NCBI RefSeq assembly: GCF_004115265.2
Contig: NW_022680356.1
Span: 2,053,001-2,117,000 of the forward strand
DNA: 64,000 nt
From: Rhinolophus ferrumequinum
Lineage: Eukaryota > Chordata > Mammalia > Chiroptera > Rhinolophidae
Direction: 5' to 3'
Shown: piece by piece, positions 46,201 to 57,000 of the stretch
Layout: every line of letters starts with the position of its first letter
How positions within the stretch are numbered: position 1 is the stretch's first letter
The notes under the pieces: model-generated
What the model was told of the DNA's origin: nothing
Databases searched by the model: none
What the model saw: only the letters and a program-made list of their open reading frames with translations
Translations under genes and position numbers: made by a program

Positions 46201-46329
46201 TATCAAACAAGAACACCAAGCCAGGGCAGGGACAGACAGGTCAGGGGTACAGAGGCGGCCCACGTGTGCACAGGAAGCCAGGGTGTGAGAGCAGAGGTGT
46301 CGGATGAATGGACTCAGCAACCTTAGATC
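40291..46329. other. Intergenic downstream of KANSL3, with MIR copies
   Basis: MIR copies at about 41345-41450 and 44000-44190. MIR/L2-like fragments lie near 45125-45190. A (GCTT)n run lies at about 45868-45890. AATAAA signals face both ways near 41511 (plus) and 41563-41569 (minus). Another minus-strand AATAAA lies near 46116-46122, about 1.7 kb past the KANSL3 stop region, and is a candidate 3' end for that gene. No supported coding gene. Confidence 0.4.
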
Positions 46330-46600
46330 CTTACCTCACTCAGCATATAAAAATAAATTCCAAGTGGACTGAAAAACTAAAGGTAAACAAACAAAAGCAT
46401 TATAAGAAAACAGCGAGTTTCAATATGGGATGATGAGCAAGTTCTGGAGATGGATGGTGGCGTGGTGATGGTTTCACAACAATGTGAATGTACTTAATAC
46501 CACTGAACTGTAAGCCTAAAAAAGGCTAAAATGGTAAATTGTACGTATGCATACTTTACCACAATTTAAAAAATAAAACATAAAAAAGAAAATGCAAAAA
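46330..46600 (+). repeat. L1 3' fragment
   Basis: TGGTTTCACAACAATGTGAA, ATACCACTGAACTGTAAGCC and ACTTTACCACAATTT form the usual L1M 3' end order. Confidence 0.75.
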
Positions 46601-47575
46601 GATTTAAACCATAAAGGAAAAGATTTAAAGATTTTACTGTATAAAAATTTTTAATGTCCATATGATAAAAGATCCAGAAACAAAAGTTAAAAGACTAGCA
46701 CTTAATACTTCAATAGAAGGAAAAAAGAAAAAAAAGATAAGCAATTGACTGGAAGAAAGTATATACAACTTTTACAACAGATAAAGGAGTGTTCGCTTCG
46801 GCAGCACATATACAACAGATAAAGGAGTAACATGTGAATATATAAAGCTGCTGCAAAATTAACAGACAGAATAAGACAGGCAAGTCATAAAAGACTCAAC
46901 AGCCTCATAAGTTATCAGGAAAATGCACACTGAAACAATTTCCCTTTGGACCCATGAAGTTAATGAAATTAAGAATACTGATTCCCACAACTGACAAAGC
47001 TATAGGAAAACAGGTATTCCCGTCACTGTGGTTTGAACTGTAGACCAGCAAATCCTCCTAAAGGCCAATCAGGCAGCAGGTGCCAGATGGTAGATGTATG
47101 GACCCTCCACTTACTGGTCTCCAGCCTGCAGAAATCTCCCGGAGGCACCCAAATCATGACGGGCGTGTTCATTAGACCAATATTTACAATATCAAAAAAC
47201 AAAACACAACCCAACTCTAACTAACAGGAGGTGGTGACCTGCTTCTGTACCACTCCCCCCAGACAGGCAGCCACGTGTAAGACACAGACAGGTCACTATG
47301 TAACAAACAGGGAAACATGTCACAATGTTCTATAAAAAAAGGCTACACAAGTCCATATCCTATGATCCCATTTTTGTCAAAAAAGAAAATATTTTGTATA
47401 GAAAGAGCAATCTAGAAAGATGCATATCAAGCTACTAACAGTGGATGCCATCTCTGAGAATGGTATCATGGGAAATTCTCACTTTCTAAGTTGTATTATT
47501 TCTGTAATGTTTAAATTATTGAAAACAAGCATAATCACCTTCATAATTGAATAAATAATGACTAAAATAAAGAAA
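46601..47575 (+). repeat. L1ME-like fragment hosting a U6 snippet
   Basis: Diverged ORF2 and 3' UTR: AGACTAGCACTTAATACTTC, AACAGCCTCATAAGTTATCAG, then TACTAACAGTGGATGCCATC and CTGTAATGTTTAAATTATTG. The U6-derived insertion at 46791-46810 lies inside it. Confidence 0.65.
46789..46813 (+). pseudogene. RNU6-P: U6 snRNA 5' fragment (nt 1-25) between an 18-bp direct repeat
   Basis: GTGTTCGCTTCGGCAGCACA and the following TATAC correspond to the first 25 nt of U6 snRNA, with one C-to-T change at U6 position 4. The bases TACAACAGATAAAGGAGT occur on both sides, at 46773-46790 and 46811-46828, as expected of a target-site duplication. The repeat overlaps U6 nt 1-2 (GT) and the final TAC as microhomology. 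There is no A tail and no remainder of U6. It lacks the internal stem-loop and 3' U tract, so it cannot act as U6. Confidence 0.88.
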
Positions 47576-47826
47576 CGAGATGGGGGAGGGTGGCTATGAT
47601 ACCAACGAAGGCTGGGAAGCAACCTCATGCAGAAGAGCCTCTGGCCAGGTGGGAACTGCCCCTGCCACGGTCCCCAGTCCCCGGCTCCCGCAGATGGGTG
47701 TGGCGACGACGCGACCAGGGCCAGCCTTCAGCCATAGCAGGTGGCACAGCACCCTGCCCACACAGGAGGCCTTGGCTGAGACAGTGGGTGCTGTCTCAGA
47801 CTGGACGCAAAACACTGTTTTAACCT
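47576..47826. other. KANSL3: KANSL3 3' UTR candidate
   Basis: Immediately downstream, on the minus strand, of the possible stop at 47827. The sequence is unique-looking. The polyadenylation site is not settled. Confidence 0.4.
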
Positions 47827-48014
47827 CTAGACTCTGGGCGGCTCTCGATCACCACACCCGATCCGGAATGCTTCATGTGCAAAGACTGTAGTGGGCATCA
47901 GATCAGCTGAGGGACTGATGGCGTAGGAGCTAGGAAAACCCACGTGCCCTAAAAGGACGGCAGTGGGTGCCAAGGCCTGAAAGAGCACGGTGATGGGGAG
48001 CCTCTGCCACGACC
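47827..48014 (-). CDS. KANSL3: KANSL3 terminal coding exon (acceptor and frame uncertain)
   Basis: After the exon ending SSSQ, three candidate acceptors lie close together: TTTCTCCTCCCCTCAG (best pyrimidine tract), CATGCAG (exon from 48014) and GTGGCAG (exon from 48003). The last two share a frame, the third reading QRLPIT, and both run to TAG at 47829-47827. The first gives another frame ending at 47930. Which one is used decides the C-terminus. Confidence 0.45.
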
Positions 48015-51000
48015 TCTGCATGGTGAGGCTGAGGGGAGGAGAAAGGGACAGAGAGGGAGAGGAAACAAAAACACTGAGCTGCAGGCACTGCGACACCCCG
48101 AACACTACACACTGAATCCTCACAACAACGCAGGCAGTGGGCAGGAAAGGAGGCTCCGGGGTCCCAAGGCGACAAACCCCAAGTCTGGACCTGAACCTGG
48201 TCTGCCTGCAGGCCCAGGGCATGGAAGCTCCCCACGCTGTAGCCTGTGTCTTCCGTCTTCCCGGCAACTCACCTGAGAGCTGGAGGGCAGGGCCTGGGAC
48301 GTGGGCTCTTCGCACAGGCCTGCTCCTGTGCCCATGGGGCTCAGCGTGGTGATTCGGCTTGGCTGCCCACGGAGGGTCAGCGTAATGGTGGTGGGGACCT
48401 TCAAGCCTGAGAGAGAGAGAGGGAGGGAGGGAGGTATTTTGTCACCTCCCCACCCTCCTTTCCTGGGGACCTTCTGCCCCACATAACACACCCCTTAGCC
48501 TCCCACCTAGGCCTCCTCCCCAGCTGGGTCACCTACACTCTCTCAGTCGGTCTGAAAGGCGACAGGAAACTGCCTGCGTTCTCTCAACCTCCCTGGGGAT
48601 GGGCCCTCACAGCTGACTCCCTGAGGGTCCATGCCAGGACACTGGGGGGTGGGTTCAACAGCACACTTTGCACACGTGAGACGGGAAGGCCCTGGGGGGC
48701 ACACCCTGGGAGTCCCCACGGTTCTCAGGACAGACTCACCTGATGCTTGGTTAGAGATCTGGGCCAGGCCCGGGAGGCTGCCTGCCAGCTTGGCGAGGCC
48801 CCCATTGGTCAGCAGCTGGTGGATGGCTGTGGGCTTCCCACCAGGACCGGCACCCAAGGAGGACAGAGTGGTGGCCACAGGGATGGTGCGGACCAGGGTG
48901 CTGGTGCCCGTGGTGATGGCACCCAGGCTCTGCATGGGGGTGGGCAACTTCACACTGGTGGCCTAGGGGACACAAGCCCAGGTGGTGAGCAGCTGCTGCC
49001 CACCAGCCACATGGCGAGCGAAGGGCCCACAGCACACAAAGGACTCTCTTCCAGGTATTTCCCACATATTATCTCATTAATCCTCAAAACTACTCTGTGA
49101 CAGACAATTATCCTCATTGTACAGACAAGGAAACAAAGATACAGAGAGATCAAGAAAACTGGTCCACTGCCACGCCGTCAGTGACGGAGCCTTAACCTTT
49201 GATGCTCCCAGCTGGGAAGTCAGAGGCCATCTGTCTGTCCTTGACCCAGGCTGCACACAGACCCAGGCCCCTGCTCAAACCTACCAAGCGAGGGCCTCCC
49301 CCTGCCACCCCTGCCCACCCGCCGAAGGCCGGGGTGCACCTGTGGGGCTGGCCCCGGGGAGGGGTTCGCTGGGAGGCCAGACGTCTTGCTGCTGATATCC
49401 TGCAAGCTGAAGCTGAGGCCCTGGAGGAGGCTGCTGGCTGACGCGGCCCCTAGAGAGTGTGACAGACGTGAGCACAGCGCAAGCACCTTTCCTGACGGCA
49501 GCCAGGCCAAACACCATGCCCGTTCCCTCAGACACGCCGGCAAGGGCTGCCCGGCATGCAGGCTGGGTGCCCGAGGAGAGCTCTGCGGCAACATGGCCTT
49601 CGGTCCCTCGCACACCCCAGCGTGCTCCAAAGCACAGACCCTACCTTCTGGACAGTTTTAGGGAAATCAAAGAGTGCCTGAACCCCACTTTTCAGAGCTT
49701 GAAATTCCCTCGCTTCTTTCCAGGGAAGAGGAAAGACTTTTTAAGGCAAAAGAATTCCAGTACCTGCCTTCCACTTCACCTTGCACACAGTCCAGGGGCC
49801 TCACAGCAGAGGGAGGTCCTCCTGTAGGAGGAGGATGGCTACAGTGCCTGGGCCCGCTGGGCGCAGGCCACCAGCCTTCCAGTGTCGGCTGGGGGTGAAG
49901 GGGAGGGCACGCGTGCCGGCAGAAATGTCTGTGTGCTAAGGCCCACTCTCGCACGTCTCCAGCTTGAGACGTGTTGAAAATACCAAAAGGAAACAAGTAC
50001 GTACCTCTCCCACCGGCTCTCTCCCCCTCACAGTCTGGGACACACTGGCTGCAGACTGGGGTGGTCACTCACTGTGTGCAGTACGCACAAGAATCACCCC
50101 ACCCCTCCACCGGCCCCAAGCGAATTCCAGCCTCCCAGCCAGAGACCCTGAGGAGCGTCCTCCAGACTCCACTCCAGTCATGCCTTCCCAGGACCACCCT
50201 CCAGGAGCAGCCCAGACTCTGCCGGGAGGCAGGGATGCTGGGCCCCCAGGTACCTGGGAGGGAGCTGCCGGGAGAGGTGGCCACCAGGCGGTTCTGGAGT
50301 GTGTGCAAGCCACTGGGCGCAGCGCTGCTGGGGACCACGGAGGGGGCGGGGCCGGTGGAGACACCCCCTTCAGAAGCACTGGGCCTGCACACAAACACAG
50401 GAGCTCATTACCCAAAGGTCAGGGGCAAAGGCCCTGGCAACACAGGGGTCCAGGGTGGGGCCTAGCAAGGCTTCAGCAATGGACACACCAGAATCTTTGG
50501 TTTGCTCAGCCCAGCTCCGGAACCCAGCCTCCAGTCCTTCTCAGAGCCACGCCTACAGTAAAGGTTTCAGGACTTAACACAAGAGCTATGGGACACTCTG
50601 CGAACTCTAAGGACCCAAAAGAAAGACACAGCTCCCACTTCGAAAGAAGTCACAATTCCCAAACTGACAGAATCCAGAATCCACCATCTTCCCAGGCGCT
50701 AAGTGTACCAGAAGAAGCATGACGAGAAGGAAGGGGCAAAGCTGGACAGACCAACGGCAGACGCACTTGCTTGTGGTGAGAAGCCCCGTGAGCTCCTTCG
50801 CCCCTGCTGACGCCTGCCCCAGTGTCATGGTGACGGGCCTCCCTCCCGCGGCTGCAAAACAAAACCCCAAGGCTACTGGTCAGTGCTGCTCAGCCAACCT
50901 TTCTCAGGCTCCACAGCTGGGTGAGTGCAAGGTACTGCGGACAAAGACTGGAAAGAGCAGGGGTGGGTGGAGTTGTTTTCCTTCTATTTTCTAAACTTTC

Positions 51001-54000
51001 TAGAATATTTTGTTATCTTTAATAGAAACCAAAACAAAATCCCAAAATGTACGGTGCTGTGAATGCCCCAGCGCTTCCTCTGGTCCTTGTCCTGCTTCCC
51101 CATGCCCGTGCCCACAGCCACTCGAGCCCTCACTCCAGGCACGTCTCGCCCTGAAGCAGCCCCGAGGGCAGCGCTACACGCCCTGGGACGGGAGAGCTCA
51201 GGCAGCGTTTCCTAGAAAGGCTGGGGAAACTCACCTTCTGGGGCTCCCCCTTGGGAAGGTCCTCCTGCCGGGTCCCCCTGGGCAACAAGGGCCACCTTGA
51301 TCTTGGGCCGCTTGGGGGCCTTACTGCCCGGGAGAGGACTGGGGGGCTGCTGCCGCTTCAGCTGGGCCCGGAGGTCCTCTTTCTCTGCTTCCTCCACGTG
51401 TTCTGCTGAAACGGGAACTAAGACATGGAGCTGTGCTGAGGTCCTCCCTGACCCAAAAAGGCCACCAGACACCGACAGCCGGGACCCGCATGGGCACAGC
51501 TGTGTGTGGGGACACACAGGAGCAGCAGCCACGTCTGGAGTCACACTCCAAACACGAGGGCCACTGCGTCAGTCCCACCTTGCCCCTCTCAGGGAAGGCA
51601 CCAGCCCCACCCCTCACCCTGTCCTGGGGTTAGAAGGAAGGGGCTCTGTGTCGTGGGAACAAAAAGAAAGGAAAAGACACCCGGCCCTGCCTAGCAGCGG
51701 CCAACCCAAACACAGGCTCATGCAGCAGATCTGAACAGCACTTCCCGCGCTCACAGAATGAGATCACTGCCTGTTGTAAGCGCTCCGCCACCCCACACGG
51801 CTGGAGGGCGGAAAGTTCCAGGGAGAAGCAATGGGCAAGCAGGCCGCCCACTCCTCTTACACACCTCTCTTACACTGGGACCTTCGTGGGGCTCCGAGTC
51901 CCCCGGGGCAGAGGCAGCGAGAAGGACTGCTAAGGGACTTTCAGGCTGGCTTTGAGGAGCTCCTAGGTAAGGAAGCATCTCAGCCAAGACCCCTGTGCAG
52001 CAACTGCTCAAAAGTAACAGGGCAACAGTGGCCCATGTCACCACCTGGCCCCAGGTCACTTGTGCTAGTACAGAGAAAGGCCACCTGTTCACACGATGGG
52101 CTTCTCCCTCCACTGAGTCAGACTCATCCTGCACATGGCCAGGCCTCCTGGACTCAGGTCATCCTTCAGCTTCCTTGTAGAGCCCCTCCTCTTTAAACCC
52201 AGAAGGCCCCTGAACCCCTGCCCAGTCCCCCTTCTCAGCACAGGCAATCAGGGGTGGGGGCAGCAGTCACATAAGGGCAGGGGCTGGCACGGGCCACAGG
52301 GAGCTACCGCAGACCACAGCAGGGCATAACCAGCAGGCAGGCTTGCTCAGGGGGAAAGGCATTGGCTACAATCAGGGACGAAGGAGGTAATAAAAGGGAA
52401 AGGAGTTAAGTTTTATGCTGGTAAGTGGCTGGTGTGCTTGCAGCAGTCAGGATGGAGGGAGGAGACCAGAGGCAGGGAGAGACACACAAAAGGGAACCCA
52501 AGCTCACAGGCAGCGACTACAGGCACATATGGGAGAAGCAGAGCCAAGAACCACAGGCAGAGACAAAAGAGAAACACCATGGGAGACAAACAGAAAGAAC
52601 GGAGAAAAAGCAAAGGCTGGAGTGACCAAAAGAAGTCAGAAAAAAAAACCCAGAAGATAGAAAAAGGCAGAGAGAAAAGGACAGAAGGACACCAGCAGGG
52701 ACAAGAGAGAGGCCAGGTCGGGGAGAGGCAGAGGGAGGAGGTGAGAGAGCAATACTCACCGAAGAGACAGGAGGAGGTACCAGGAGGAAGAGCTTTCCTC
52801 ACCAGCACATTTTGTTTCAGAAAAGCAGCAAACTGTGCTGGAATGAATCAGAAAGAATTACAGAATCACAGCCAGCCAGGGAAAGGAGAAAACAAGAAGG
52901 AGTACGAAAAAGATAGGAAAAAGTTTTAGAAAATGGTCAACAAGGGTTTTCCTGGAACTACTACATGGGTCTGCAGCTCCATGGAGCCAACTATAGGGTG
53001 ACAATACTAGACGCTCCTGCCTGGTGAGGCCCTCGCCGCAGAGGTCCACGGAGCCACAGGTAGGTGTCAGGAGAGGGTGTGGCACAGAGTGTGGGCTCCA
53101 CAAACATCGCTCCCATCGGCACCTTGGCCTACGAGCTCGGCCAAAGCCAGGAGCTACGGCTGCTGCTCTCCTCGTGACACTCTTGGTCCCATTTCAGACA
53201 CAGATCACTGATCAGCCTTCCAGAACGCCTTAGATTCACGACTACTGTAATCATCCCTCCGTTAGCGCCGGAGACCACTGGCTCTCTCTTCATCGAGAGC
53301 CGGAGGGGACACCACTGGCCACCCAGAACTTGGCTCTGGCCACCACTCCCCAGATCCAGGTCACAGAGCACTACGCGGGCCTGGGGCCTGGCCTCTTTCT
53401 TGCCTTCACAAATCACTCACACTTTGCTCCTTGTCAGCGTCACCTCCTAAGAGGCCTGCGTTCATGTCCTGCCCCTCGGCTCCACTAAAGGAAACACAGG
53501 AAGCACGCAAGCCGACCAGCCCCCTGCCACCTCTGTGTCCCTCGCCTTGACAGCCTCGTTCTTGATCCTGACGACGCGCTTCTGGACACAGCCCACACCC
53601 GCGCTGAGGCCTCACCTCAGGGCCGCCCAAGTGGATCAAAGGAGGGCCAGGGCAGAGCCACTGTTTCTCTCCCCCCACATTCTTACGTAGCACTCACTGA
53701 CCGCCAAACTCTAGTCTTAACCACACAAACATTTCCAAGCCTGATCCCACCCCACCTGCAGAGACCCCTGATAAACCTCACCGGAGTCCCGGTGTGGAAA
53801 CCTTAACTCTTCACGGACAAAACACAGAAAGCAGGAGGCCAGCTGAGTTGCCGTAGAATCTGGTGACTCAGCCAATCACCTGCCAACATGATGTGTGTGT
53901 GGGGTGGCCGGGCAAGGCCTGCCCCGGTTGGGAGTTAGACCAGCACACGTGTAGTCAGTGCACCGAGACCAGGGGCCCAGAACGCCAAGGCCAAGTCCCC

Positions 54001-57000
54001 AGTGGGACGACGCAGCCCCACTCACACACAGGTCTCTCGTGGTGCGTTACCCCGGACCCAGCCCTTGTACTCGTGTCGACCTAATTCTGCCTGGGCAGAA
54101 TGTGGGAAGCTGCCTCCTACATCCCCTGGAGAAAGCTGATACCAACACTTGCCAATGGCCACATGAAGTCAAGTGCAGAGGACAGAGCCCGAGAGAGGCC
54201 CCGGGGCCAGGCCCCAATACCTTGGGCTTGCTTGTGGGTCAGCACAGCTTCTGTCCGCTGCACGTGTCTCTTCAGCAGCTGAGCACTCCCCACCTGACTG
54301 GACTTCTGGGCAGAGGCCACAGTGGTGACTTTGGTCTTGGGACTGGAGGTGGGGCTGCTGGACACACTGGAAAGATCCTGAGGAGGGGAGAAGGACAAGG
54401 GCCGAGCCGCTGTTGTCTGGGTCAGGAACTCTCCCTCGGGACCCCACAGGCCCACAGCACTGGCCAGGTGCTCAGGTATCCCCGGGAAGTGGAGGCAGCA
54501 GCTCCGTGGTCCTGGCTCCCCAGCACAGTGTCCCCTCCCCGCCACACTACCTCCGAGCCTGACGGGGAGGCAGGCAGCCTGGCAGCTGGCGAGGCAGGTC
54601 GACTGCCTCGCTCGGGGACCTCAAAGGCCAGGTCTCTGCGGGCCATGTCCCGGGCCTTCTTCTTCTTCTCAGCATCCTGGTCCCGAGGCTCGGTGCCCAC
54701 GTGCCCCTCGGAGCGAGTGAGCACGCCAGTCAGGAAGTCCACGATCTCATCCTGGTGTAAAGAGGGATGGACGCCTGAGCTCCCATCTGGAGAACAGGGA
54801 TCTTCCCGACAGTTCTGACTAAAGCCGATTTGCTTTGGCGCTGGCGTCAGAGCGGCCAGTCCCTCCCCTCATGCCTAAAGCAGGAGCCTCTGTGAGGGGG
54901 CACCCAGGTGGCCGTGCGCCCCCACACCCCCAACAACTCCTTCTCCTGAGGCTCCGCCCACCTCCTAGCTCGTTCCTCTCCTCCTTTCTTTCCCTCTCTC
55001 CCCCTTCACTGCTTATGATTCAGGGTTACCAGAGGCGCCGGGGGACACCCCCTTCCTGCTCGGAGCCCAGAGGCTGCTGCCAACGAGCCAAGGCTAAAAC
55101 GGCTCCATTAAAGGACACTGAGCGAGGAAACGCACAGCACCGGCGTACCTGGATGCACCTGTCCACCATGCTCTGAGTGAGCCCTTCTGACTTCTTCTTG
55201 GCTTTGCTTATTCTAGGAGACAAAAAGGAGGCCGTGAACACTGCATGGCCCCACAGGGAGCTCAGGATGGATCTCTCTTCTGTGTCGGGGGTGTTGTAGG
55301 CCCAGGAAGGACTACGTTAGCCCTCAGGCGGTATCACAACCTCTCTGGACCTTAGTTTCCACATCTACAACATGGGGACTCATACACCTTACTCATGAAG
55401 TTGGGGGATTGCACAGAACATAGCTCCAGAAGTCCCAGAGCTATGGCCTCACAGACTGAAGTCCCCCAACATGGGCCCAGACCCCAAGATTCCTGTGTGC
55501 TGTTAAAATGAGATTCACAGGATGGGAGGAAAAGGGGCCAAACGCTAGTTCTGAAGGTTAAGAGAAATGCCTAGAGCTGGTACCACCGCCCTCTTTGAGA
55601 GCCTGCCTTCTGACTGCAGGGTGTGGGCAGAGAGAAACAGGGCACTACGTGACAGCGTGGAGCACGTCCAGAGCCCCCAAATTCTGAGACCCCGATATAC
55701 TGGTTATTGGTCTCTGACCTTGTGTAACACCCCATTTTACAGATGAGGACAGTGAGTCCCAGAGGGTAAGTGATTTACCCGAGCTTCTTAGCCAAGGACA
55801 GAGACTAAATGGAGGTCCAGTTTTCAGTCCAGTGCTCTGGGCACCATGCCAACCTGTCCCCTAAGCAGCCTCACGGTGGTGGCCTCACTGTCCCCGTCTG
55901 TCTGAACAGCATGAGAGGTGATGCATTTATAAGATGCATTTATAAGAACACATGGCCCCGAACATCCAAGGACATCCAAGGACTAGACAGACTTTAAGGA
56001 AGAGTGGCCAGCTCAGTGACTCAGGGGCCTTCGTAAAACCCCTCCCAAACTCTGGCTGTTCATACTCCAAAAATATAGAAAAGGTGCTTGATACAAATAC
56101 GATCTGTGTTCACATTTGTCCTCAGTAGGAACAACATGCAAAGAAATGCCGATCCCAGTGAAACCATGAAGACAAAGACTATATTTACAGGGTCTCAAAG
56201 TGTCTTCTCCCCACAAGACAACTACTAATTACAAAGGGAAAACAGTAACTTTACAGTGGAGAAACCTGGCAGGTGCCACCTTAACCGGTGATCAAGGTCA
56301 ACATCACAGTGATAAGACGGGTCAACGTCAGGTATCCCACGTGGGTGCACGCAGGGCACCTCCCCTCTGTGACATTCCTGCTACAAACGTTCTTCTCCAC
56401 CACATCGTAAGAAAATGTTAAAAACCTAACTTGGGGGACAGTCTACAAAACAATGGACCAGAAGTCTTCAAAACCATCAAGGTCATGAAAGACAAAGACG
56501 GACTGAGGAACGGTATCAAATTAATGGAGGCGGAGGAGACATGACACCAATATCATCTGACGAGCTCTGTCTGCAGATTAGACAATAGTATCAGGTCAGT
56601 GTTCATTTCCTAACTTTGAGAATTGTATGTTGGTTAATATTTGGGAAATCTGGGTGTACGGTATATAGGAAATGTTTGTACTAATTTTGCAACATTTTAC
56701 AAATCTGAATTAGTTAAAAATGTAAACAAAAAAATTTTAACACCCCTTTTCAGGTTTAGCCTCACAGGCATCTCTGCAGCACGGCTCTCTCGCAGCCCTG
56801 TGGGGCCCACCCACCTGAGATTATCGTCGGCTCCCCCAACCACCACCAAGCTGTTCTCAGCCCGAATCTTCTCCCGGAAGTCCTCCATGGCTTCAGGGTG
56901 ACACTGCAGGGAATTCTGACCAATGACAAAGAGGACTGGAGTCTTCATATCCAAGAGGGGGTCATCCACATCCTGCAATAGGCACAGGGCCACGACTGGC

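Noticed and set aside
46789-46813. Functional U6 snRNA gene
   Set aside because: Only the first 25 nt are present, with one change and no upstream Pol III promoter elements in place.
52413-52929. 130-165 codon frames on both strands in a KANSL3 intron
   Set aside because: They arise from the purine/pyrimidine-rich tract. Only the 78-nt exon at 52760-52837 is supported.
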